NCBI GenBank assembly: GCA_946491675.1
Contig: CAMLYN010000001.1
Location: 1-47,150 of the forward strand
DNA from: an uncultured Mycoplasmatota bacterium
GTDB taxonomy: Bacteria; Bacillota_I; Bacilli_A; RF39; UBA660
Reading direction: 5' to 3'
DNA length: 47,150 nt
Shown here one piece after another: positions 33,838 through 41,705 of the stretch. The notes beneath the pieces were generated by a model that ran no database searches, was not told where the DNA came from, and was given only the letters and a program-made list of their open reading frames with translations. The position numbers and the translations under genes are program-made. Position 1 is the stretch's first letter; every line of letters begins with the position of its first letter.

Positions 33838-34619
33838 GTGACAACATTCAATGATGTTATAAAAACATTTTTGAATGAAAAGGGGTATTTTGATAGATGT
33901 GATATTGAAGGTGTAGTATTTTATGGTAGTGCATCTACTGGCTATAATACTGAAAATTCTGATTTAGATTTGCAAATAATAACTAATAATGATAATCCTT
34001 CAAACCATATTAGAGGAATATCTACCATAGATGGTATTAGAATTGAGTACTTCGAAAAGCCACTATGTGATTATTATAATAGGGCTATTAATGATTTTAA
34101 TAACCAAAGTAATGTATTATTATCTATGATTGGACATGGTGTAATTATATATGATCGTAATGGCAAAATAAAAACTTTACAGGATTATATTAATCAATAC
34201 TATTCAGTACCATTACCATGCTTACCCGAAAATGATGCTAAAGAAATGGTTGCTATAATTAACAATAGAATGATAGATTTAAGAGTATTATATGAACATA
34301 ATGATCCATATTTTAATCATCTATATCATTTAACAATAGAAAAAATTAAAAAGTTTTATCATAGACTAAAAGGTTTTCCTGAAATATCAACATCTAAAAC
34401 ATTAAAATTATATACTGATACAACAGGATATCGTGAAGAATATTTAAAACCATTCCTGAACAAGAATTTGTTGATTTATATATTAATGCTCTTGATTTAG
34501 AACAAAAAATGACACCTCAAGAAAAAATGAATGCAATAGAAAATTTATATGAATATGCTAAAAAGGATGTTCATTTAGATAAAGATAATTATAGAATTAG
34601 AATAAGACCTAGGAATTAA
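33838..34619 (+). pseudogene. Nucleotidyltransferase-domain protein with a frameshift
   Basis: FYGSASTGYNTENSDLDLQI is the nucleotidyltransferase (Pol-beta fold) signature GS...SDxD. GTG start at 33,838 after TAGGAGGG. The first frame stops at 34,500, but near 34,450 the reading moves by one base: after EEYLKP the other frame continues PEQEFVDLYINALDLEQKM and ends IRIRPRN at 34,619. One missing base (for example CCA ATT instead of CC ATT) explains this. Relatives modify antibiotics or act as toxins; the role here is unknown. It is a plus-strand cargo gene. Confidence 0.65.
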
Positions 34620-34670
34620 TAAGAAGATTGCTAATTATTTCTTCTTTTTCTTTAATATAATTTTCTAATA

Positions 34671-34907
34671 TTATTTGTCATTATCATTTTCATCATCTTT
34701 CAAGACAAGCCTTCTATAATAATCCTCTGAAATAACATCACAATTACTTGGGTTATCATCAATGTAATCAGCTATAGAATAAACAAATGATGCTAATTGT
34801 TTTTCTAAATACTTTGGTAAAGTTGATCCATAATCTTCATATAAAGCTCTTATAGTATGATAGATAACCAAATGATACTCATTAATTTTTTTAAAAGTTT
34901 CTTTCAT
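34671..34907 (-). CDS. Small helical protein (78 aa) with a hairpin over its ribosome site
   Basis: Helical, acidic C-terminal end (LKDDENDNDK). KETFKKINEYHLVIYHTIR and EKQLASFVYSIADYIDD are amphipathic helices. No family recognised. The 5' leader holds an 8-bp perfect hairpin whose loop and 3' stem carry the Shine-Dalgarno site GAGGTG. Confidence 0.55.
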   Translation of the reverse strand: MKETFKKINEYHLVIYHTIRALYEDYGSTLPKYLEKQLASFVYSIADYIDDNPSNCDVISEDYYRRLVLKDDENDNDK

Positions 34908-34912
34908 AAAAT

Positions 34913-34935
34913 AACATCACCTCGTGTGTGATGTT
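34913..34935 (-). promoter_or_regulatory. Hairpin masking the Shine-Dalgarno site
   Basis: AACATCAC and GTGATGTT form a perfect 8-bp stem with a 7-nt loop. On the minus strand GAGGTG spans the loop and the 3' arm, 10 nt before ATG 34,907. Folded RNA would block ribosomes; the same palindrome in DNA could be an operator. Confidence 0.5.
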
Positions 34936-35084
34936 AACTCTCAATGACAAATTAATCAAGTTTTATTTAATGAATTATGATAAAGTACTAAATTTTTTTA
35001 AAAAAATATCGTTTTAAATAACCTATTCTTCCAAATCTACATAATGTAAAAAATGTATTGTTAAAAATAATATTATTGCTTTTT

Positions 35085-35711
35085 TTAAATTTTATACTTA
35101 CTTAGTATATTTTTGAATTTAAAATTTGAAATTAAAATTATATAAAATACAAACATAATGCTGATTAAAATTAAAAAATGTATACGATTAATATACAGCA
35201 TTAATAGAAAAATTGATGTATATTTTAATGGGCTTTTAAAACAGGTAATAGCCAAAATAATAAAACCAATTACAATAAATAACAATAAATTATTTAAATA
35301 AAAAGCAATATTAAAAGGTAAAATATTAAAAATTATAAAATCAAGTGTCCCAAATATTAAATATTGACTAAATTTAAAAAACAATATAAATAAAATAGTA
35401 GTAAATGATTTTTGCAAAAACCAATTTTTAGAATTTTCCCTTAAAACAATCTGAAATGGAAAATTTCTAATTTCAAAAGTTAAATATTTATATATAACAA
35501 TTACTAAATAACTTATGTTTAGTAATAATAATAAAATTGAAATATGATTTTGAAAATTAATTACACCAAAAATATAGTTGTAATAGTCATGGCTATATTG
35601 TCTAAAAACCATATATACAAAAAAATAAACAACCAATGATAAATAAAAAATTATATGTATATTCAATAATTTTTTCAAATTATTAAATAATATTTTAATT
35701 TGTAATTTCAC
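35085..35711 (-). CDS. ABC exporter membrane protein
   Basis: The 208-residue product has about six hydrophobic segments and few charges. It overlaps the upstream permease gene by 4 nt and belongs to one operon with it, the ATPase and a third membrane protein. No sequence motif names the substrate. GTG start at 35,711. Confidence 0.6.
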   Translation of the reverse strand: MKLQIKILFNNLKKLLNIHIIFYLSLVVYFFVYMVFRQYSHDYYNYIFGVINFQNHISILLLLLNISYLVIVIYKYLTFEIRNFPFQIVLRENSKNWFLQKSFTTILFILFFKFSQYLIFGTLDFIIFNILPFNIAFYLNNLLLFIVIGFIILAITCFKSPLKYTSIFLLMLYINRIHFLILISIMFVFYIILISNFKFKNILSKYKI

Positions 35712-36427
35712 CCTAAAATATCACCCCTCTTTTTTAAACAAATATATTTAAGAATAGATATAATAACTAAAATTATGCTAACAAATAAAACAAAGGCCAT
35801 GACATCATAAATAATATTTGCATACTGATTAAGACTTAAATAATCAATATAATTAATTGGAAACTGTGTAATTTCAGAAATTATCACACCTTCTTGAAAA
35901 TTATTAATTAATGTACAAAATATTAAAATTATACTATATAATACAATTCCAACATTTCTAAAAAGAGAATAAATAAACACAGCAATAACAGAAAAAAGAA
36001 TACTTATAACTACTAATTTTATGGTATAATAAATTAATATAATAATAAAATTAAAGCCATAAAAAGTCGTTGGCAAATCATAATTATTGTAGCATCCGAA
36101 AACCGAAACCGAAATTATTAATAAAAAAAACATTAATAATATTTTAAAATTTGATTTCACAACTCGAAAAATTACTTTATTATAGTATGATTGCATATTA
36201 TTTAGCCTGCATAAATATAAATAATTACTATTAATATCTTTTATTATATCAATAACATTATATATTAATACTACCAATAATAACAAAATTGTTCCGCTAT
36301 ACGAATATGAATTTAAAAGCATTGTAAAAAAATCGTATTGCCCACCACCAAAGCTCATACAAAATACAACACTCCCTAAAAGTAATATTAAGAATTTAAC
36401 CTTTATATTTTTTTCCATAACACTCAC
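35708..36427 (-). CDS. ABC exporter membrane protein
   Basis: 239 residues with six hydrophobic segments (first about 10-27). It overlaps the ATPase gene by 4 nt. Start is GTG 36,427 or ATG 36,418. Together with the neighbours it forms the membrane part of an ABC-2-like exporter. Confidence 0.65.
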   Translation of the reverse strand: MSVMEKNIKVKFLILLLGSVVFCMSFGGGQYDFFTMLLNSYSYSGTILLLLVVLIYNVIDIIKDINSNYLYLCRLNNMQSYYNKVIFRVVKSNFKILLMFFLLIISVSVFGCYNNYDLPTTFYGFNFIIILIYYTIKLVVISILFSVIAVFIYSLFRNVGIVLYSIILIFCTLINNFQEGVIISEITQFPINYIDYLSLNQYANIIYDVMAFVLFVSIILVIISILKYICLKKRGDILG

Positions 36428-37053
36428 TTTTTCACGCAGGTTCCATTTTCAAAATAGTATACTTCATCACAAACTTTTTGTATTTCTTCAAAAATATGAC
36501 TACTAATAATTATAATTTTATTTTTTTTGATTTTTGCTAAATATTCAAACAATTTACTCTTACTTTCATCATCTATACCATTAAAAGGTTCATCCAAGAT
36601 CATAATTTTTGGTTTTTCCATTAATACACTTGCTATACCTAATTTTTGTTTCATTCCCATTGAATACTTATAAAATTTTTTATCTTTTTCTTCATAAAGA
36701 TTAACAATTTTTAATGTGTTTATTATATCATCATCATTAATTAAATTCTGAATATTGGCCAATAATTTTAAATTTTCAAAACCACTTAAATCTGGAATAA
36801 AAGATGGCTTATCTATTAAAGCTCTTAAATTCGGTGGAAAATTATTGCCATCATTATAATTAACGCCATCAATAAGAACTTTACCTTTGGTAGGCATATA
36901 AAATGCACAAATTATTTTTAACAATACACTTTTTCCACTACCATTTGGCCCTACCAATCCATAAACTTTACCTTCCTGAAATTCCAAATTAATGTCATTT
37001 AATATTAAACTATCTTTAAACTCTTTTGTTAAATTTTCAATTTTTATTTTCAA
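36424..37053 (-). CDS. ABC transporter ATP-binding protein
   Basis: Walker A GPNGSGKS (about 36-43), signature YSMGMKQKL, Walker B IMILDEPFNGID and the switch His in ISSHIFEE are all present. At 209 residues it is short, like ATPases of bacteriocin immunity and peptide exporters. TTG start (37,053) with GGAG 10 nt upstream. It lies between two permease genes and close to a secreted protein gene, so that protein, or one like it, is the probable substrate (inference). Confidence 0.88.
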   Translation of the reverse strand: MKIKIENLTKEFKDSLILNDINLEFQEGKVYGLVGPNGSGKSVLLKIICAFYMPTKGKVLIDGVNYNDGNNFPPNLRALIDKPSFIPDLSGFENLKLLANIQNLINDDDIINTLKIVNLYEEKDKKFYKYSMGMKQKLGIASVLMEKPKIMILDEPFNGIDDESKSKLFEYLAKIKKNKIIIISSHIFEEIQKVCDEVYYFENGTCVKK

Positions 37054-37070
37054 AATACATTAACTCCTCT

Positions 37071-37970
37071 CTAATTATTTTTTTCACAATCAATTATAAA
37101 TTTTTCTTTATTTTTGTAAATTATTATTACTACTATAAATGAAATTATAACTAAACTAATTGGTAAAAGAAGCATCTCAAAAATATTTTGAGCATATCCA
37201 ATATTTAAAATATTAACTATATTAAATCTAGATGAAAAACCATTAAATAAAATATTGCTCATAATTACACCAAGTAACAATTCTAAAATTATATCAACTA
37301 CTATAAAAAGCAAAAAACTTTCAATAATAACAACAATAATATTATGATTTTTTCTGACAACTATTAAACCTAGATTTGTAAAAAATATGAAAAATAAGAA
37401 TATACATAATATATATAAAATGATGAATATTATAGGATTAGCATCAACATAAAATGAATAATAGCCTCCTGAATTAATTATATAAGTATAATTAAAATGT
37501 CCAGAATATAAATACGAAAAAACAAATAGTATTATTAGTGGAACCATTATTATCCATATCTTTTTATAACAATTAATAATATTATTTTTTAAAAACAAAA
37601 AATAACTTTTTCTATCTAAAATATTAATAGCCATTTTGGATTTGCACAATTTACAAAAATAAAACATTGTAGGAAAAACTATTAAAATTACAAGTATATA
37701 ATTAATCCAACTATTATTGTGTGACATCAAGGATGTAAAAAAAATTGTTAAAGTATCTGCTGTCATAACTTCTTTATTGTTATGGTTTTTAATAAGATAA
37801 TCACATCTATCGTTATCTACATTATTTTCTATACAATATGAATAAGTATATTCTCCTGCATCATACATACTATTAAAATCTTTTTTTGTAGATTGTAATC
37901 CCAAAATAAAAACTATTATAAGAAAAAACATAATTAATAAACTAATATAATTTTTTTTAATAAAACGCAT
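37071..37970 (-). CDS. Large membrane protein of the exporter operon
   Basis: 299 residues: helix 11-28, an outer domain (30-85) with three Cys (SYCIENNVDNDRCDYL), then five more helices. GGAGG lies 6 nt before ATG 37,970. It is 17 nt from the ATPase gene and 40 nt from the secreted protein gene. The layout resembles ABC-2 permeases with a large first loop, or an immunity protein. Confidence 0.6.
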   Translation of the reverse strand: MRFIKKNYISLLIMFFLIIVFILGLQSTKKDFNSMYDAGEYTYSYCIENNVDNDRCDYLIKNHNNKEVMTADTLTIFFTSLMSHNNSWINYILVILIVFPTMFYFCKLCKSKMAINILDRKSYFLFLKNNIINCYKKIWIIMVPLIILFVFSYLYSGHFNYTYIINSGGYYSFYVDANPIIFIILYILCIFLFFIFFTNLGLIVVRKNHNIIVVIIESFLLFIVVDIILELLLGVIMSNILFNGFSSRFNIVNILNIGYAQNIFEMLLLPISLVIISFIVVIIIYKNKEKFIIDCEKNN

Positions 37971-38010
37971 AAATATCCTCCATATTATATAAGAGGGAGT
38001 ATATTACTTG

Positions 38011-38442
38011 TTATCTATTAATATTAATATACCATGTACCTGTATGTGTTGTTGTGATAAGACCCGGATTTACTCTCCAAAGCTCAACGAAATAATTACC
38101 AGTTAAAAATGAATCTCTCAAATCTTTAAGATCACCTTTAACTGTTGTCGTTGATGATATTTTAGTATCTTTACCGCTGCTCATTTCCTGATATAAATCC
38201 GTACTAACTATACAATCTTCACAATCTGGAGTCCACCATGTCGTAGAACCAGTATGATAATATTGTTGAGTAATCTCAACATTTTTTGTTCTTCTAGAAC
38301 TTGTATATTTAGATTTATCAGCTTTTAATTCAACTCCACTTATTGTTGTAGCTCCAGGGGAAAGATAAGCTTGGACACCTGAAGCAGAAATTGCAATAGA
38401 AATAGTTAAAAGCACCAATGCTATTGTAAAATATTTTTTCAT
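38011..38442 (-). CDS. Secreted 143-residue protein beside an ABC exporter (bacteriocin-like candidate)
   Basis: Signal peptide 1-25 (MKKYFTIALVLLTISIAISA, then QAYL). The mature part of about 118 residues is rich in Thr, Ser and aromatics, with a CEDC pair (TPDCEDCIV), GSTTWWTP and GTWYININR at the end. The exporter operon follows at once. Size, signal and neighbours recall lactococcin 972-like systems, but I see no family motif that proves it. GGAG lies 11 nt before ATG. It could equally be a surface or signalling protein. Confidence 0.55.
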   Translation of the reverse strand: MKKYFTIALVLLTISIAISASGVQAYLSPGATTISGVELKADKSKYTSSRRTKNVEITQQYYHTGSTTWWTPDCEDCIVSTDLYQEMSSGKDTKISSTTTVKGDLKDLRDSFLTGNYFVELWRVNPGLITTTHTGTWYININR

Positions 38443-38596
38443 ACGTGTTTTCTCCTTTCTAAATATTCAATATTATATTCTTATACTCCCTCCTATTATA
38501 AGGATAACATAAATAGTAATTTTTTTCAATATTTTTGGTTTATTTTCAAGAAAATTTAAAACAATCTATTTTAAAAAAAGTGCACTAAAAAACTGC

Positions 38597-38818
38597 TTAT
38601 TCCTTGAAAAGTAATCCAACATCTATTTCTAAAGCCTCTGCAATATCATATAAGGTTTGAACAGAAAAAGTATTAGCAACTTTATCAGACTCAATTTGGC
38701 GAATATAGTCATGAGATAAATTTGCTTTTTCTGCAAGTTCTGCTTGAGTCATGTTTCTTTCTTTTCTATATAATTTTATATTATGTCTTATAACATCATA
38801 AATATTATTGTTTTTCAA
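38597..38818 (-). CDS. XRE-family transcriptional regulator
   Basis: A single Cro/C1-type helix-turn-helix: IRHNIKLYRKERNMTQAELA, then ANLSHDYIRQIESDK and a LYDIAEALEID end. About 73 residues. TTG 38,818 is preferred because AGGTG lies 6 nt upstream; the GTG at 38,827 overlaps it. It probably controls the exporter module or the divergent gene at 39,007, whose promoter holds a TGTCA-aac-TGACA palindrome. Confidence 0.85.
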   Translation of the reverse strand: MKNNNIYDVIRHNIKLYRKERNMTQAELAEKANLSHDYIRQIESDKVANTFSVQTLYDIAEALEIDVGLLFKE

Positions 38819-38958
38819 ACATATCACCTATAAAAATTATCTCATTTTCGCCCATAAAAATATGTGATTTATTGACTCACAATTATTTGAGAGTTATAAT
38901 TTAAAAAGTAAATTAATAATTATATCATATTTGTAATTTCTGAATAAATGATGTAATA

Positions 38959-38988
38959 TTGTCAAACTGACAGTTATAATGGTATAAT
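38959..38988 (+). promoter_or_regulatory. Promoter with an operator palindrome
   Basis: TTGTCA (38,959-38,964), 18 bp, TATAAT (38,983-38,988), then GGGAGG and the TTG start at 39,007. The perfect palindrome TGTCA-aac-TGACA (38,960-38,972) overlaps the -35 box. A close copy of AAACTGACAGTTATAAT lies at 39,880-39,896 (15 of 17), near the second XRE gene. Confidence 0.55.
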
Positions 38989-39006
38989 TTTAAAGGGAGG
39001 CGTGAG

Positions 39007-39567
39007 TTGAAGAAAAAATTTAAAATTTTAGTACTTTTAGGATTACCAATAATTATAATTTATTCAATATTTAGAGGTATTGAAGAGATTTGGGCATTAT
39101 TATTTATTGGTTTAGCTTATATTTCTTGGACTTTTGTTCTATTAGACACATTAAAGATTGAACCTACCAAAAATGAATTAAAATTATTTAAAAATAATAT
39201 TGAATATTTAATGTCTGAATATATTAAAGGCAATTATAAAAAATTCGATTTTGGACAACAATACAAATACAATAAAGAACCGATTTCTTTAGGCAGTATT
39301 ATTATTGATGAAAACAATGAAAACATATTATATTACCAAACTTTTTTTCAATTTGATAAAGGATTAGAAAATCCAGATATCAGAAAATTTAAAACTAAAG
39401 ATATTATTGATTGTAAAATAATAGGCGATAAGAAAAAAGGAATAAAATTAAATTTAGAAAATGATGACTATCCATCTATAACACTAATATTCAATAAAAA
39501 TGAATCTTTAGAAAATATACATAATATATTTAATCATTTAGTTAATTTTATCCCAGAAAAAAAATAG
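39007..39567 (+). CDS. Membrane protein (186 aa), unknown
   Basis: Two adjacent membrane helices (about residues 8-24 and 29-46), then a soluble domain of about 135 residues with mixed alpha/beta content (GSIIIDENNENILYYQTFF). TTG start, GGGAGG 6 nt upstream. It lies between two XRE genes on the opposite strand. No family recognised. Confidence 0.6.
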   Translation: MKKKFKILVLLGLPIIIIYSIFRGIEEIWALLFIGLAYISWTFVLLDTLKIEPTKNELKLFKNNIEYLMSEYIKGNYKKFDFGQQYKYNKEPISLGSIIIDENNENILYYQTFFQFDKGLENPDIRKFKTKDIIDCKIIGDKKKGIKLNLENDDYPSITLIFNKNESLENIHNIFNHLVNFIPEKK

Positions 39568-39585
39568 CATAATTATTTGCTATTT
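39562..39585. terminator. Bidirectional terminator
   Basis: AAATAGCA (39,562-39,569), 8-nt loop, TGCTATTT (39,578-39,585), with A and T runs on the two sides. It serves the membrane protein gene and the converging XRE gene. Confidence 0.75.
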
Positions 39586-39834
39586 TTCGGTAGTATCAAA
39601 TAATTGCTTAATATCAATATTTAAAACATCAGCAATTCTACCTATGATCACTAGTGTAAAATATTTGTTAGGATTAGCACTTTCGATTTGAGAAATATAA
39701 TGCATTGAAACATCAATTGCATCAGCTAGTTGTTGTTGAGTTAAATTAGCCATTTTTCTATATTTCCTTATGTTCTTCCTAACTATATCATAATAATAGT
39801 AATCGTCGTGAAAATTATAATTCATATTATCCAT
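39580..39834 (-). CDS. XRE-family transcriptional regulator, second copy
   Basis: VRKNIRKYRKMANLTQQQLA, then AIDVSMHYISQIESANPNKY and IIGRIADVLNIDIKQLF form a Cro/C1-type helix-turn-helix. It is a paralog of the regulator at 38,597. An 18-residue Tyr/Asp-rich start precedes the domain. ATG 39,834 after GGGTG. Likely an autoregulated repressor of the right-end cargo. Confidence 0.85.
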   Translation of the reverse strand: MDNMNYNFHDDYYYYDIVRKNIRKYRKMANLTQQQLADAIDVSMHYISQIESANPNKYFTLVIIGRIADVLNIDIKQLFDTTEK

Positions 39835-40017
39835 TTTTCACCCATTACTATTATTTCAAACTATTGGTTAGAAATATACAAACCGACAGTTAGAATTTAT
39901 TATATAAATTGGAATAAAACCTCTTTTTATATTATGTGCAAGTTTTCTTTTATTTTTACTGGCTTTTTCACAAGATATGTGATAATGTTGTGTCATAAAG
40001 AGATAAGGAGTGATGCA

Positions 40018-40386
40018 ATGAACAAAAATAAATACCCCATTGGATTTAAATTCAACAAATTAACTATTATTGATTATTTAGAAAACAATAGATGTTTATG
40101 TAAATGTGAATGCGGAAAAATAATAAATATTAAAAACTCACATATTAACGAACAAATAAGTTGTGGATGTGGCAGAATAAAGTATCCTATTGGATACAGA
40201 TTTAATAGATTAACAATAATATCTATTGGCGAAAAGATTGATAATAGTTCTGAAAAGTATTACAAATGCCAATGTGATTGTGGAAAAATAATTTATCTTA
40301 GAGCAAACAGAATAAACAAACAAAAAAGCTGTGGATGTTCGACAAAGTACAATATTAAACATTGTTATAAAACAAAGACATCATAA
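40018..40386 (+). CDS. Cys-rich protein of two tandem zinc-knuckle-like repeats
   Basis: ATG 40,018, AAGGAG 7 nt upstream; the frame is open further back but without a ribosome site. Two repeats of about 55 residues: YPIGFKFNKLTIIDYLENNR ... CKCECGKII ... ISCGCG and YPIGYRFNRLTIISIG ... CQCDCGKII ... KSCGCS. Each repeat looks like the Cys module that precedes AP2/HNH domains in phage endonucleases (GxxFGxLTVI ... CxCDCG ... SCGC). No nuclease domain follows. It may bind DNA near the right end. Confidence 0.6.
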   Translation: MNKNKYPIGFKFNKLTIIDYLENNRCLCKCECGKIINIKNSHINEQISCGCGRIKYPIGYRFNRLTIISIGEKIDNSSEKYYKCQCDCGKIIYLRANRINKQKSCGCSTKYNIKHCYKTKTS

Positions 40387-40405
40387 ATGATGTCTTTGTT
40401 TTTAT
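40371..40405 (+). terminator. Strong terminator at the right end of the element
   Basis: A 13-bp perfect stem: AACAAAGACATCA (40,371-40,383), loop TAAA, TGATGTCTTTGTT (40,388-40,400), then T run. It also protects the split amidase region from readthrough. Confidence 0.85.
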
Positions 40406-40440
40406 AGTATTTACGGGCATTTATAGTCATTTTCTTTTTT

Positions 40441-40465
40441 GGGGTTAAACCGATACCTCCATGTC
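40441..40465. other. Right attachment site of the element
   Basis: The arm GGGGTtaaaCCGAT (40,441-40,454), 4 nt and the core CCATGTC (40,459-40,465). It mirrors the left end. Beyond 40,465 the sequence is amidase coding (plus strand CAGCATCAAC). Confidence 0.75.
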
Positions 40466-40580
40466 CAGCATCAACAACTATTACTTTTCCCTGTAAAGGT
40501 AAACTAGCCCTAACTGGTATACCGTACATTAACAAAAAAACAATTACAAATGAACATAAAACTTTCCAACAATATCTCAT
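40459..40580 (-). pseudogene. N-terminal part of the amidase split by the element
   Basis: MRYCWKVLCSFVIVFLLMYG is a signal peptide or anchor, followed by GKVIVVDAGHGG, the first zinc-ligand motif of Amidase_3. After DAGHGG the frame enters the element, continues with unrelated residues and stops at 40,365. The rest of the gene lies at 9,433-9,965. ATG at 40,580; the divergent gene at 40,667 shares the upstream region. Amidases of this kind act in cell separation or, in spore formers, in cortex maturation (CwlD). Confidence 0.88.
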
Positions 40581-40666
40581 ACTTAATGTTTATTCTTAAA
40601 ATATATTTTAATTATAATAACTATACATTTTTTCTTAACTTTGTTAAAATATTATTAGGTGATACT

Positions 40667-40969
40667 ATGTACGATTATAATTTTGAAAACGAAAAAGTAA
40701 TAAAAGAAAAAAACAACCTAAATTTAAAATTTAATACAGATTACTTTTTAGGAAGTGTTTTATTAACAGACAAAAACTTACTAATATTTTTTGATACTAA
40801 TAAAGATAGTGCTTTAAAAGGCAGTGGTGTGCAAGTAATGCCTGAATATGCTTTACTTGCCAAAATTCCATTAAAAGAATTGAAATGTACTTCCACTGAT
40901 GAAGAAACAATAATCAATAATAATTTAATAATATACAACTTTAATTTAAAAGAATTTTTAAAAAAATAA
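40667..40969 (+). CDS. Small PH-like protein (100 aa), tentative
   Basis: ATG 40,667 with AGGTGAT upstream. The pattern FLGSVLLTDKNLLIFFDTN, then LLAKIPLKELKCTS resembles a bacterial PH domain (strands and a reported membrane-lipid or transport role), but similarity is weak. It is the first gene right of the element, divergent from the amidase, and ends in a shared terminator. Confidence 0.5.
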   Translation: MYDYNFENEKVIKEKNNLNLKFNTDYFLGSVLLTDKNLLIFFDTNKDSALKGSGVQVMPEYALLAKIPLKELKCTSTDEETIINNNLIIYNFNLKEFLKK

Positions 40970-40990
40970 GATATCACTCGGATATCTTTT
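40968..40990. terminator. Bidirectional terminator
   Basis: AAGATATC (40,968-40,975), loop, GATATCTT (40,981-40,988), T run. It lies over the converging ends of the PH-like gene and the HD gene. Confidence 0.75.
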
Positions 40991-41705
40991 TAGCTTTAAG
41001 AAACTCTTTAGCATGCAAATAATATTTTTCATATCTTTCTTTATATTTTAAATTATTAAAATAATTATCTAATAAGCTCTCTCTTTCTAAAATCTCAAAA
41101 GATTTAGAAAAATTAAAATCAAAAATAAAAGCCATTTTCAATAATATTTTATCAGTTAAAGTTTTACAATCCGATTTATCTAATTCTTTATAATTCCAGA
41201 AATCATTATGAATAACATCTGTTACCTCACTGTTATCCTCTTCCGAAACAATGTCTTTCTCTCCTAATAAATAAAGCAAATCCAATTTGTCAGCATCACG
41301 AATTATTTTAGCAAATAATAATTCTCTTTCCGTAGCATCATCTTGAATTTTATATTTATTATGATTATAAATGGCTACTCGAATTATATTAGCATCTTCA
41401 TCAGATATAACAAAACCACTATCAGAGTCATTTCCAAATAAAACTTGAACACTTAATAATGCATGATCAATACTCTTAGAATCTGCAAAAGTACCATAAA
41501 CCTTCCATTGTAAAAAACGACCAATATCATGAGTTAATCCAATAAAAGTTGCTAAATGTTTATCTTTATCATTCAAATTTATTGACTCGGCAATTTCTTT
41601 TGCATTATTACTTACTCTAATTGAATGAAAAAACTTCTGTTCAATATTTGGATCGTTTAAATCATAATTACTAACATATTTCTTAAATATCTCTATATCC
41701 TGCAC
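40974..41705 (-). CDS. HD-domain phosphohydrolase
   Basis: FFHSIRVSNNAKEIAESINL then LATFIGLTHDIGRFLQW with the metal-binding HD, and HALLSVQVLF with a further His; AIYNHNKYKI and IRDADKLDLLYLL complete the HD fold. Substrate unknown. I prefer GTG 41,705 (reading VQDIEIFKKY), because GGAGGGG lies 6 nt upstream; the in-frame ATG at 41,741 lies before that site, inside the preceding gene. It overlaps the RluA gene by 23 nt. Confidence 0.82.
   Translation of the reverse strand: MQDIEIFKKYVSNYDLNDPNIEQKFFHSIRVSNNAKEIAESINLNDKDKHLATFIGLTHDIGRFLQWKVYGTFADSKSIDHALLSVQVLFGNDSDSGFVISDEDANIIRVAIYNHNKYKIQDDATERELLFAKIIRDADKLDLLYLLGEKDIVSEEDNSEVTDVIHNDFWNYKELDKSDCKTLTDKILLKMAFIFDFNFSKSFEILERESLLDNYFNNLKYKERYEKYYLHAKEFLKAKKISE

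Larger units (their letters stand above)
9966..40465. mobile_element. Integrative and conjugative element (about 30.5 kb) inserted in an amidase gene
   Basis: The two ends share CCATGTC (9,959-9,965 and 40,459-40,465) and interrupt an amidase gene whose halves fit together exactly. Inside each end lies an inverted arm: ATCGGaaaaACCCC (9,971-9,984) and GGGGTtaaaCCGAT (40,441-40,454). Circularised, they would form a 44-bp attP with symmetric arms, as bound by large serine integrases. The recombinase gene is at the left end. The cargo contains relaxase, MobC-like protein, VirD4, VirB4, VirB6, PrgI, a VirB2-like pilin and an M23 hydrolase, so it looks self-transmissible. Confidence 0.88.
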
